Source: a virus
Strand: one strand, 5' to 3'
IMG/VR virus record: IMGVR_UViG_3300032236_000560
Location: 1-33,369 of that record
Length of the DNA: 33,369 bases
The notes under the pieces were generated by a model, which saw only the letters and a list, made by a program, of their open reading frames with translations, had not been told where the DNA came from and searched no databases. Positions 6,786 through 12,769 of the stretch are shown piece after piece; position 1 is the first letter of the stretch; each line of letters begins with the position of its first letter. The translations under genes were made by a program, and so were the position numbers.

Positions 6786-7001
6786 ATGATATTAAAAGCA
6801 CGTTTTACAATGGGTTTAGATGTTTTAGATTCTTCCGTGACTCATTACATAACACTAAATGGCACGGTCAAATTCTTAACATGCAAAGGTATTTGTTCTA
6901 ATACTAGTGAAATAGTAGGTGAACAAAACGAAATTATGTTTTTTATCGGTTTTATGGCCGGCCTCGGAATACACAATTTAGAAAATGTTAGTAAAGTTTA
7001 A
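6786..7001 (+). CDS. First early gene, unknown, 71 residues
   Basis: A 71-residue protein starting MILKARFTMGLDVLDSS, preceded by AGAGGAG at a good distance. It looks mixed alpha/beta, with two Cys near residue 33-37 and a hydrophobic stretch MFFIGFMAGLGIH near 51-63 that is short for a membrane helix. No family is recognised. As the first gene behind the early promoter it is where phages commonly place host-takeover or antidefence proteins, but nothing in the sequence identifies it. It is followed by a double-hairpin spacer. Confidence 0.65.
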   Translation: MILKARFTMGLDVLDSSVTHYITLNGTVKFLTCKGICSNTSEIVGEQNEIMFFIGFMAGLGIHNLENVSKV

Positions 7002-7013
7002 TTAATGCTAACT

Positions 7014-7041
7014 AATAGGCCTCTAACAATAGAGGTTTATT
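7014..7041 (+). terminator. Hairpin after first early gene
   Basis: CCTCTA-ACAA-TAGAGG is a perfect 6-bp stem. The flanking AATAGG and TTTATT extend it by four Watson-Crick and two G-T pairs. The T-run is short and interrupted (TTTATT), so termination would be partial. It forms the first half of a spacer whose layout recurs at 7871-7919. Confidence 0.5.
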
Positions 7042-7042
7042 G

Positions 7043-7060
7043 GATTATCATTAGATAATC
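7043..7060 (+). promoter_or_regulatory. Inverted repeat overlapping ATAATCATATC box
   Basis: GATTATC-ATTA-GATAATC is a perfect 7-bp inverted repeat. Its right arm begins the second copy of the ATAATCATATC box (7055-7065), 39 bases before the ArdC start. It could be an operator or a -10 element (GATAAT); no convincing -35 is seen. Confidence 0.4.
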
Positions 7061-7093
7061 ATATCATCGTCAATATTAGAGGAGTAACTCACA

Positions 7094-7864
7094 ATGGATA
7101 AGTCAAATATTAAATGGTCTAGTTTATTAAGTGATGCAGTCAATAAGCCGGGTGTTATTAGTAACTGCTACACAGTATTTCACAATTACAGTTTAGGTAA
7201 TCAATTGCTTGCATGGTCGCAATTGGCCGGGCGTGGTATGGAACTTTCACCAATAGCAACATATAAGAAATGGCAGGAACTGGGTAGAAATGTAAAAAAG
7301 GGAGAAAAAGCACTAATGCTTTGTATGCCCGTAATGATCAATAAAAAAGACGATCAAGGAAATAAGACTGAGGAATGTTTTCAGGCCTTTACTTTTAAAA
7401 ATAACTGGTTCGCCTTAGATCAAACCGAGGGCGTAGATTATGCTAATGAGGTCAAAACGCCTGAATGGGATCCTGAACTCGCCTTGAATGCTTTAAATAT
7501 CACTCAGGTAAAGTTTGATAGTGCTAACGGTAACTCTCAAGGGTATGCTATTGCAAAGAATATCGCTATCAATCCGGTTGCACAATTCCCGCATAAAACG
7601 AGGTTCCATGAGTTGGCGCATGTGGTGCTAGGTCATACAGTAGAGCATATGATGAGTGATTCAGAATTCACGCCTAAGGATATAAGAGAGATTGAGGCTG
7701 AATCAGTAGCCTACATTTTATGCTCTGTACTGGGTTTACCCGGCCTTGAGGAATCAAGAGGTTATATCCAGCATTGGTTAGAGGGTAATGAGATTAGCGA
7801 GAAATCGGCTCAAAAGATATTTGGCACGGCCGATAAGATTTTAAAAGCAGGTAAGTCAGAATAA
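7094..7864 (+). CDS. ardC: ArdC-type antirestriction protein with zinc metallopeptidase domain
   Basis: A 256-residue protein. Residues 1-105 match the ArdC N-terminal single-stranded-DNA-binding domain: SNCYTVFHNYSLGNQLLAW, then GRGMELSPIATYKKWQELG and VKKGEKALML. Residues 110-256 are the metallopeptidase-like domain with FHELAHVVLGH (H172, E173, H176) and a later EAESVAY (E201-Y207) supplying the third ligand. ArdC proteins of plasmids protect incoming DNA from restriction endonucleases; whether peptidase activity is needed is unclear. GAGGAG precedes the ATG. It is the second early gene, flanked by the two double-hairpin spacers, fitting expression straight after entry. The catalytic residues look intact. 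Confidence 0.9.
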   Translation: MDKSNIKWSSLLSDAVNKPGVISNCYTVFHNYSLGNQLLAWSQLAGRGMELSPIATYKKWQELGRNVKKGEKALMLCMPVMINKKDDQGNKTEECFQAFTFKNNWFALDQTEGVDYANEVKTPEWDPELALNALNITQVKFDSANGNSQGYAIAKNIAINPVAQFPHKTRFHELAHVVLGHTVEHMMSDSEFTPKDIREIEAESVAYILCSVLGLPGLEESRGYIQHWLEGNEISEKSAQKIFGTADKILKAGKSE

Positions 7865-7870
7865 TGCTAC

Positions 7871-7902
7871 CTAATAGCCTATTTCTTATAGTAGGCTATT
7901 AG
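7871..7902 (+). terminator. 11-bp perfect hairpin after ardC
   Basis: CTAATAGCCTA (7871-7881) and TAGGCTATTAG (7892-7902) form a perfect 11-bp stem with a 10-base loop. No long T-run follows directly, so it may act as mRNA stabiliser, processing site or weak terminator. The left arm and preceding TAATGCTAC resemble those of the hairpin after the first early gene. Confidence 0.5.
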
Positions 7903-7919
7903 ATTACCATTTTGTAATC
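7902..7919 (+). repeat. Second small inverted repeat of the spacer
   Basis: GATTAC-CATTTT-GTAATC is a perfect 6-bp inverted repeat directly after the larger hairpin. It occupies the same relative place as the GATTATC/GATAATC repeat at 7043-7060, so the two spacers share a two-hairpin plan followed by a GAGTAAC ribosome-binding context. Confidence 0.45.
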
Positions 7920-7938
7920 ATTTTAAAAGAGAGTAACT

Positions 7939-8139
7939 ATGCAAAATATTCCAATAATTGCTTATCATGCGAAAAACGATAAAGTAGGTTGGCATGAGGT
8001 TTTAAGAGAAAGTGCAGACTGGATTGGCTGGAATACAGCAGACCGTAGCATGATAAACCATTTAATTCTGTCTGGCGAATTTGTAGTTACATTGGGCTGG
8101 AACATGTACGAGGTAGTACGTGAAAAGGTATCGGTATGA
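7939..8139 (+). CDS. Small unknown early protein, 66 residues
   Basis: Begins MQNIPIIAYHAKNDKVGWHE, with GAGAG five bases before the ATG in the recurring GAGTAACT context. It contains three Trp in a mixed helix/strand arrangement and no recognised motif. Its TGA overlaps the next ATG (ATGA). It starts a chain of five tiny, tightly joined genes after ardC. Confidence 0.65.
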   Translation: MQNIPIIAYHAKNDKVGWHEVLRESADWIGWNTADRSMINHLILSGEFVVTLGWNMYEVVREKVSV

Positions 8140-8210
8140 TCTATCAAGATTTATTTACGCTTGTAGGCTTTTTTATGGCCTTAATTATCTATTTATTTAA
8201 AAGGGGATGA
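8136..8210 (+). CDS. 24-residue single-pass membrane peptide
   Basis: ATG at 8136 overlaps the previous stop as ATGA, with AAAGG upstream. The peptide MIYQDLFTLVGFFMALIIYL plus FKRG is almost entirely one hydrophobic helix ending in a basic anchor, a layout expected for an inner-membrane peptide with the C-terminus in the cytoplasm. Function unknown. Confidence 0.55.
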   Translation: MIYQDLFTLVGFFMALIIYLFKRG

Positions 8211-8211
8211 T

Positions 8212-8370
8212 ATGGAATTATCAGAAAACACAATCAACGAAGTATTTGATATGTTAGTGGATGCTCACTTAATATTAAACGATCCAGATAGTGATCAATA
8301 TTTCGCATATGAGAGGTTAGACACTTTATTATCAAGATCCATTAAAGCATTGAAAGGGGAACCCGTATGA
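8212..8370 (+). CDS. Small acidic protein, 52 residues
   Basis: Begins MELSENTINEVFDMLVDAHL and is predicted all-helical and acidic. AAAGGGG lies upstream. It starts one base after the stop of the membrane peptide, and its TGA overlaps the next start as ATGA. No family is recognised; context is the early small-gene chain. Confidence 0.6.
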   Translation: MELSENTINEVFDMLVDAHLILNDPDSDQYFAYERLDTLLSRSIKALKGEPV

Positions 8371-8519
8371 GATTAACAGCACTTGAATTAGATTTGTTAG
8401 AGCTGGTTCTAGAGGATTACATCGATAATCTGAACCCTACACTTGAGGCCAAATTAAACACTATATTAGAAAAGATTAAACAATTAAACAAACAAAGGGA
8501 AGGGGCACTAAATGATTAA
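8367..8519 (+). CDS. Small helical protein, 50 residues
   Basis: Begins MRLTALELDLLELVLEDYID, with leucines at heptad-like spacing followed by a Lys-rich helix (EKIKQLNKQREG), so a short coiled coil or helical hairpin is likely. AAGGGGA lies upstream. ATGA join to the previous gene; an 8-base overlap with the next. Function unknown. Confidence 0.6.
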   Translation: MRLTALELDLLELVLEDYIDNLNPTLEAKLNTILEKIKQLNKQREGALND

Positions 8520-8775
8520 GCATATCGCAGGGATAGACAACAGAGAATGGTTTGCAAGGGGTCTTATATGCGGGATAACTGACACAAACCCGGATTTGTT
8601 CAACGATATAGATGACTACTGGCACGCCTATGACGAGACAGTAGACCTAAATATCTGGGTTAGAGACGGGGAGATATTGTGCACAGCATACCCCGTATTT
8701 AACGGTATAAGGGACGATAGTACTTTTGAGCGGGTAGAGTGGGCGAGAGTGGTAGAACCCCATGAATCAACCTAG
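8512..8775 (+). CDS. Unknown early protein, 87 residues
   Basis: The start at 8512 has GGGAAGGGG upstream, and the gene overlaps its neighbours on both sides. The sequence is acidic with many aromatics (NDIDDYWHAYDETVDLNIW) and looks beta-rich in the second half. No catalytic motif is seen. Small, acidic, aromatic-rich early proteins are sometimes inhibitors of host enzymes, but this is only a general expectation. Confidence 0.65.
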   Translation: MIKHIAGIDNREWFARGLICGITDTNPDLFNDIDDYWHAYDETVDLNIWVRDGEILCTAYPVFNGIRDDSTFERVEWARVVEPHEST

Positions 8776-8872
8776 AACCGTATGGGTGAAACCTAAAAGC
8801 AGGTGCGAGGTACTAGGGGTTTGTCAGAATAACCCCAAATGCCCCAGCTGCCCAAATAAAAGTGTGATATGA
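8762..8872 (+). CDS. 36-residue Cys-rich peptide
   Basis: ATG at 8762 lies inside the end of the previous gene; TGA at 8870-8872. Four Cys in C-x5-C-x5-C-x2-C order (CEVLGVCQNNPKCPSC) look like a zinc knuckle. The ribosome binding site is weak, so expression may rely on coupling. The rest is basic. Plausible but short. Confidence 0.5.
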   Translation: MNQPRTVWVKPKSRCEVLGVCQNNPKCPSCPNKSVI

Positions 8873-8904
8873 TTATGGCCATTGCCGTGCAAAGCAATAA
8901 ATTT

Positions 8905-8983
8905 AAGCCGTTTAAGTCTGTATCTTGCCGATTGGGGAAACCCAATTGGTTTGCACCAAGGTACAGTTTTAAGCGGCTTTTTT
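8905..8983 (+). ncRNA. Long structured hairpin ending in a U-tract (putative ncRNA or terminator)
   Basis: 8905-8927 pairs with 8957-8979 over 23 positions with one mismatch (T-T) and three G-T pairs. Inside it, 8928-8936 pairs with 8941-8949 (nine pairs, one G-T) around a GAAA tetraloop, leaving a seven-base bulge TTTGCAC (8950-8956) on the 3' side only. The outer stem ends CGGCTT and runs into six T in all (8978-8983), as in an intrinsic terminator. This is far larger than a terminator needs to be. It may be a small RNA, an RNase III target or a protein-binding hairpin. An open frame passes through it, but that coding is doubtful. Confidence 0.55.
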
Positions 8984-9078
8984 ATTGTCTGTGCGGTAAC
9001 GTACCCCTTACGATAATAAGAACCCATGTCTGTGGTTGCGAGGGAGGAAAGCGGATCATCTTGGCCCAAGGGGGACGG

Positions 9079-9237
9079 ATGCTGGAGGGTGCTACCCCAA
9101 CGGATAAACAGACACTAGGCTTGATGACAAAAACGTGCGGACGTAATTCCGGTCTGATAAATAAAGCAGTAGCAGGTATTAAGGGTCAAACCCCAATGCC
9201 TACACCCAAGGCGGGTGAGTTATACGACTGGCTATAG
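9079..9237 (+). CDS. Small unknown protein, 52 residues (start uncertain)
   Basis: The ATG at 9079 has AAGGGGG four bases upstream and gives a 52-residue basic protein (MLEGATPTDKQTLGLMTKT ... AGELYDWL). The same frame is open back to an ATG at 8869 that forms an ATGA join with the previous gene, giving 122 residues including CLCG and CGC pairs. That longer version would have to be translated through the large hairpin at 8905-8983. I prefer the short start with modest confidence. No family is recognised. Confidence 0.5.
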   Translation: MLEGATPTDKQTLGLMTKTCGRNSGLINKAVAGIKGQTPMPTPKAGELYDWL

Positions 9238-9248
9238 TCCTACTATAG
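9232..9248 (+). repeat. Hairpin at the end of the small gene
   Basis: CTATAGT-CCT-ACTATAG is a perfect 7-bp inverted repeat that includes the stop codon of the preceding gene. It is followed by TCATCATCGTC, partly shared with the spacer at 7064-7071, and by two copies of GTCTAACG (9258-9265 and 9286-9293). No T-run is present. Confidence 0.4.
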
Positions 9249-9299
9249 TCATCATCGTCTAACGTAGCCCTTGTATTGTCTAACGATAAGTGAGTAACT

Positions 9300-9416
9300 A
9301 TGAGTGACATTGTCTCAACTGTACTAGCCCTCTTTGTCCTAGTGCTAATCTTAATATTGTTTTTAGGGTTTACTGTCATGTTTATTATTATGTTCGGAGG
9401 TAAGCAGGATGATTAA
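9300..9416 (+). CDS. 38-residue membrane peptide
   Basis: ATG at 9300 lies in the recurring GAGTAACT context. The peptide MSDIVSTVLALFVLVLILIL continues FLGFTVMFIIMFGG and ends KQDD: one long or two very short hydrophobic helices with almost no soluble part. It overlaps the next gene by eight bases. It could alter the membrane early in infection (superinfection exclusion, for example), but no family is recognised. Confidence 0.55.
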   Translation: MSDIVSTVLALFVLVLILILFLGFTVMFIIMFGGKQDD

Positions 9417-9639
9417 AGAAGAAATAATTAGATTAGTTAAAAAAACTGATTTACTAGGAATCATTGATAGTCAATATTACGACAATGAACTATGGATTTT
9501 TGATGTAATGGAGTTTGCCAAGTTGATTGCTCGGGAATGTGCCCAAGTTTGTCGAAACCAGTCCAACATATATGCCTTGAAAGCAGATAGAGATAATTGT
9601 GCTATTGCGATCGAAGAACATTTTGGAGTTGAAGAATGA
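9409..9639 (+). CDS. Small phage protein, paralogue of 9851-10093
   Basis: A 76-residue protein beginning MIKEEIIRLVKKTDLLG, with FAKLIARECAQVC in the middle. The same scaffold (M-x-KEEII, then FAKLI, then E-C-A-x-x-C) occurs in the gene at 9851. I recall this as a common small phage protein type in Burkholderiales phages, of unknown function. CGGAGG lies upstream, within the membrane peptide gene. Its TGA overlaps the next ATG. Confidence 0.7.
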   Translation: MIKEEIIRLVKKTDLLGIIDSQYYDNELWIFDVMEFAKLIARECAQVCRNQSNIYALKADRDNCAIAIEEHFGVEE

Positions 9640-9854
9640 CTAAAAAAATAAATACATTTATGGCTAAAGCAAAGGTTGAAAATGAACCTTGCAATGAAGT
9701 GTTGGCTTTAGGACATTTAATGAAAGAGTGGCTTGAAAGTCAAATTGCAGACGCGGGAACATACGTTGATACGGGAAAAGGTTTTTATCAATATGATCTT
9801 TGGGTAACTTGCGAAGGCAAAGAACTTTACATAAATATAAAGGCTAAAGAATGA
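9636..9854 (+). CDS. Small unknown protein, 72 residues
   Basis: Begins MTKKINTFMAKAKVENEPC and ends in a beta-rich stretch (YDLWVTCEGKELYINIK). It is joined by ATGA overlaps on both sides and lies between two paralogous genes. TTGAAGAA before the start is only a weak ribosome binding site, so translational coupling is likely. No domain is recognised. Confidence 0.65.
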   Translation: MTKKINTFMAKAKVENEPCNEVLALGHLMKEWLESQIADAGTYVDTGKGFYQYDLWVTCEGKELYINIKAKE

Positions 9855-10093
9855 CTAAAGAAGAAATAATTGAAATGGCTACCCAAAGCGGGTTTAGCGT
9901 AACGCACAACTCAAATCTTGGTGTTGAATTGTATTTGTGCAACCCTAAAGACATTCAACGCTTTGCCAAATTAATATCAGAAAAAGAACGTGAGGAATGT
10001 GCAAAATTGTGTGATTATGTTTACAACAACATAGTTGCTGATGATCATATAAAAAATATGGCGTTCAAAATTAGAGCAAGGGGACAAGAATGA
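9851..10093 (+). CDS. Small phage protein ending IRARGQE
   Basis: An 80-residue protein: MTKEEIIEMATQSGF, then RFAKLISEKEREECAKLCD, then a C-terminal FKIRARGQE. The Cys-x3-Cys helix and the AIRARG-like ending match a widespread small phage protein type that I recognise but cannot name. It is a diverged copy of the 9409 gene, probably from local duplication. ATGA overlaps at both ends. Confidence 0.72.
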   Translation: MTKEEIIEMATQSGFSVTHNSNLGVELYLCNPKDIQRFAKLISEKEREECAKLCDYVYNNIVADDHIKNMAFKIRARGQE

Positions 10094-10260
10094 ATGACCC
10101 TAAAGCATGGGCGCATACCCTCAAAGCCCGGGAGGAGAGAGGGGAGAAGTTAAACAGATACCAGCAAGAGGCGTGGCGTACAGCCCTACGCTACAAGGAA
10201 GATCAACCCATTCAACACAAGGAGGTAAAAAAAGTAATCAAACAATTCAAACCCGCTTAA
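10090..10260 (+). CDS. Small basic helical protein, 56 residues
   Basis: ATG at 10090 overlaps the previous TGA; AAGGGGA lies upstream. The product is MNDPKAWAHTLKAREERGEK ... VIKQFKPA, helical and rich in Lys/Arg. The TAA at 10258-10260 closes this run of coupled small genes; a promoter-like element lies at the end of the gene. Unknown function. Confidence 0.65.
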   Translation: MNDPKAWAHTLKAREERGEKLNRYQQEAWRTALRYKEDQPIQHKEVKKVIKQFKPA

Positions 10261-10293
10261 ATATCTGTATAATCATATCGTGCACTATCGCAC
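10246..10293 (+). promoter_or_regulatory. Promoter-like element with dyad before the recombination cassette
   Basis: TTCAAA (10246-10251) and TATAAT (10268-10273) are 16 bases apart. The TATAAT begins the third copy of the ATAATCATATC box and is followed by GTGC-ACTATC-GCAC (10280-10293), an operator-like dyad at the predicted start. It would drive the Cys-rich gene at 10321 and the exonuclease/RecT genes behind it. Confidence 0.5.
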
Positions 10294-10320
10294 ACAATCA
10301 ACTTAAAAAGGAAGTTACCT

Positions 10321-10548
10321 ATGTCAACAATCAAGTTATGTAAGGACTGCATCTACTGCTTACCAAGTCCTAATCACGAACCCCCCAACCATTACGTCTA
10401 TGCCCGTTGTACGTTCAACAGAGGTATCAGTCTCGTAACTGGTGACCCCACTCCCATGTCAGACCTACCCTACTGTGAGGGTAACAGGCGCATGACAGGC
10501 ATCTGTGGCTTAGAAGGCATACACCACAGGGAGAATGCTCATGAGTGA
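10321..10548 (+). CDS. Cys-rich small protein, 75 residues
   Basis: AAGGAAG lies upstream of the ATG at 10321. An N-terminal CKDCIYC cluster, followed by C at about 30 and further Cys at about 52 and 62, suggests one or two zinc sites. I recall similar small proteins in phages, without known function. It overlaps the exonuclease start by eight bases, so the two are likely co-translated; it may be an accessory of the recombination cassette. Confidence 0.68.
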   Translation: MSTIKLCKDCIYCLPSPNHEPPNHYVYARCTFNRGISLVTGDPTPMSDLPYCEGNRRMTGICGLEGIHHRENAHE

Positions 10549-11434
10549 TTTTTCAGATGCAACACGCAACTCCGCTATGTGGTCAGGAGATGCCCGTAGG
10601 ATCGCCTCAGGCAAGGCCAACGAAGTTATCCTCACCAAGTTGGGCAAGATGCCTATTCCCGATCTAAGCGGTGTGGAGGCCGTACAGATGGGACACGTCA
10701 TGGAACCCGTTATAGGCCGTCTGGCATCCCTCAGACTAGGTATAGACCTAACCAAGTCAGAAGATGCCTACACGCACCCAGAGAACGACTGGCTGAAGAC
10801 CCATATCGACTTTGTGGGCAGGGAAAATAATCAATTGATCTTGGTGGAGTGTAAGAACTACAACGCTGCAACCCGTTCCAAGTTCGATGAGACTGGCCTT
10901 ATGCCCTCCGCTGATATGGCGCAATGTGTCCACGAGGCAACAGTATTTGGATGCAACAAGGTCTATCTGGCTGTACTCTTTGGTGGTCAGGAACTCCTCA
11001 TTATCCCGGTGGAAGTCACAGAAAAGATGAAGGAAAACCACATTAACCGCATGGGGGAGATCTGGAACCATGTGCGTAATGGTGTCACCCTACCTCCGGA
11101 GGATAGTGAACAGGCGAGACTCCTATACCCAGTCAGCCAAGAGTCTACCAAGATGGCCTCACAAAGCGTTGAGCAAGCGTGTGAGATCCTCAGACAGATC
11201 AAAGACAAGATCAAGGAGTTGGAGGAGAAGGAGGCCGAGTACACAACCATGATTCAAGGATACATGGAAGGCAACGCTAACCTAGTCTCTATTGATGGAA
11301 GGACACTCGCCACTTGGAAGTCTTCCAAGGTCACAAAAGGGTTTGACTCCAAGATCTTTCAAAGTGCTATGCCAGACCTCTACGACAAGTTTTTAGTAGA
11401 AAAACCCGGTTCACGGAGGTTTTTAGTCAAATGA
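10541..11434 (+). CDS. YqaJ-like phage exonuclease (PD-(D/E)XK)
   Basis: A 297-residue nuclease that would resect double-stranded DNA ends to give 3' single strands for the adjacent annealing protein. Core residues are visible: an early helix (AMWSGDARRIASGK), MGHVMEP with E55, THIDFVG with D90, ILVECKNY with E103 and K105, and Q128 in MAQCVHEA, the Gln-containing helix of lambda-exonuclease/YqaJ folds. The C-terminal third is a long charged helix. I chose the ATG at 10541 over 10535, because AGGGAG then lies seven bases upstream. It is followed by a mini-gene and recT, the usual pairing. Confidence 0.86.
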   Translation: MSDFSDATRNSAMWSGDARRIASGKANEVILTKLGKMPIPDLSGVEAVQMGHVMEPVIGRLASLRLGIDLTKSEDAYTHPENDWLKTHIDFVGRENNQLILVECKNYNAATRSKFDETGLMPSADMAQCVHEATVFGCNKVYLAVLFGGQELLIIPVEVTEKMKENHINRMGEIWNHVRNGVTLPPEDSEQARLLYPVSQESTKMASQSVEQACEILRQIKDKIKELEEKEAEYTTMIQGYMEGNANLVSIDGRTLATWKSSKVTKGFDSKIFQSAMPDLYDKFLVEKPGSRRFLVK

Positions 11435-11517
11435 GCAATAGCGATATAGCGATATATATTATGACTGTTTCGACAGTAATTGATACCTTAATAACTATTT
11501 TGGAGAAGTTCTCATGA
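11431..11517 (+). CDS. 28-residue linking peptide between exonuclease and RecT
   Basis: ATG at 11431 overlaps the exonuclease TGA, and its own TGA overlaps the recT ATG, both as ATGA. The peptide begins MSNSDIAIYIMTVSTVIDTL and is hydrophobic to amphipathic. It may be a real membrane or helical peptide, or simply a reading frame that keeps ribosomes moving between the two genes. Confidence 0.5.
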   Translation: MSNSDIAIYIMTVSTVIDTLITILEKFS

Positions 11518-12269
11518 GTAATTTAGTACCTGTTTCAGATATGGCAGTCATGGCAGAGAGCATAGTCAAGTCAGGCTTTTATGGTTTCAAGACCAAAGAG
11601 CAGGTCATGGCGGTAATGCTGGTCGCACAGGCCGAAAACAAGCACCCAGCAACAGTCGTACAGGAGTATGACATTATCCAAGGAAGACCTGCACTCAAGT
11701 CTCAGGCCATGCTTGCAAGGTTTCAGCAAGCCGGAGGTAAGGTAGAGTGGCACGAAATGTCTACAAATCGTGTAGAGGGTACTTTTAGCCATCCGCAAGG
11801 TGGTTCCCTCACCGTTGAGTGGACGATCGATATGGCAAAGCAAGCAGGTCTATACCGGGACGGTAGTGGTTGGACAAAGTATCCAGAAGATATGCTGAGG
11901 TCACGGGCAGTATCACGGGGGGTTCGTTCCGTATTCCCGGCATGTATTCTGGGTCACTATTCAGTTGAGGAAGTCCAAGAGTTTCCTAAACTAAAAGAAC
12001 CTGTGACTTTAGAGGCAGAAGTAGTCATCCCTAAGGCTGACGAACTTGTAGTGACTTTCCCCTATAAGTTGTGGATTCCTAATCAAGAAGAACCCTACGC
12101 TGCTTATGAGACGAAGGACGAGTGGTTTGATGGATTTAACGCCATGCTTGCCAAGATCCAGAACTCTACCAAGCTCGATGATCAGGCCAAGGAAACAAGG
12201 ATGCAAGCACTCCAAGTAGTCAACGCTGACATGCTCCAAGGCGCAAGAGAGGTTACAGATGAAATTTAA
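11514..12269 (+). CDS. recT: RecT-family single-strand annealing protein
   Basis: A 251-residue protein that would coat and anneal complementary single strands produced by the upstream exonuclease. It has the RecT-like run: YGFKTKEQVMAVMLVAQAE, then IIQGRPALKSQAMLARF, VEWTIDMAKQAGL and WTKYPEDMLRSRAVSRGVR, and a PACILGHYSVEEV stretch near 145-157. The length is in the normal range, with an acidic Gln/Ala-rich C-terminus. TGGAGAAG precedes the start. Together with the nuclease it forms a two-component recombination system that could also recircularise or concatenate the genome. Confidence 0.88.
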   Translation: MSNLVPVSDMAVMAESIVKSGFYGFKTKEQVMAVMLVAQAENKHPATVVQEYDIIQGRPALKSQAMLARFQQAGGKVEWHEMSTNRVEGTFSHPQGGSLTVEWTIDMAKQAGLYRDGSGWTKYPEDMLRSRAVSRGVRSVFPACILGHYSVEEVQEFPKLKEPVTLEAEVVIPKADELVVTFPYKLWIPNQEEPYAAYETKDEWFDGFNAMLAKIQNSTKLDDQAKETRMQALQVVNADMLQGAREVTDEI

Positions 12270-12768
12270 AGATTTCTTTTCAACTCAACAGGATTACCTA
12301 GATCAGCAAAGATACAGCTGGAGGCAGACTATAGAGAACGAGGGAGGTAGATGCCCCTGCTGCGACAGATGGGGGAAGATCAACGCTCATGGTTTTATAG
12401 AGACTATGGCCTTGGCACTTCTGTGGCTATCTCGCCAACCTGTCAATGATCAAGGCTTTGTCAATGTGAAAGTAGCACCTGCATGGATGGTCAAGGGTAA
12501 ATACTCATTACTGTCTCATTGGGGGCTTGCTACCAAAGCAGAGAACAAAGACGAAAAAACCAAGGGGGCGGGACTGTGGCAGGTCACTCCCAAGGGGCAT
12601 CAATTCTTACGAAATGAACTAGCGATACCAAAGAAGGTATTCATCTATGACAGCGTAGTAGAAGGATTTTCTAGCGATGAAATCTATTTCAAAGATTCTT
12701 TCGGTAAGCACTTCGACTACAAAGAAGTCATGGCTGACACATTCAACCTCAACACAATCAAGGAATAA
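12259..12768 (+). CDS. Zinc-knuckle and winged-helix-like protein
   Basis: A 169-residue protein overlapping recT by 11 bases, with AGAGAGG upstream. A CPCC cluster sits at about 32-35, followed by WGKINAHGF with a His that may complete a metal site. The later VTPKGHQFL segment (about 115) resembles the end of a winged helix. It lies inside the recombination cassette, so a role in replication or repair, such as loading or template recognition, is a reasonable guess, but I know no named family. Confidence 0.65.
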   Translation: MKFKDFFSTQQDYLDQQRYSWRQTIENEGGRCPCCDRWGKINAHGFIETMALALLWLSRQPVNDQGFVNVKVAPAWMVKGKYSLLSHWGLATKAENKDEKTKGAGLWQVTPKGHQFLRNELAIPKKVFIYDSVVEGFSSDEIYFKDSFGKHFDYKEVMADTFNLNTIKE

Positions 12769-12769
12769 A

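Noticed and set aside
6786-7001. First early gene as a phage RNA polymerase, repressor or known antidefence protein
   Set aside because: At 71 residues with no HTH or catalytic motif it cannot be assigned; I left it as unknown.
8869-9237. Continuous 122-codon frame beginning with an ATGA join
   Set aside because: It passes through the long hairpin with a U-tract, and the ATG at 9079 has its own good ribosome binding site. I kept the shorter version and mention the longer one there.
10107-10343. 78-codon plus-strand frame spanning the promoter before 10321
   Set aside because: It runs through the promoter-like element and the ribosome binding site of the next gene; the 56-residue frame from 10090 is better supported.
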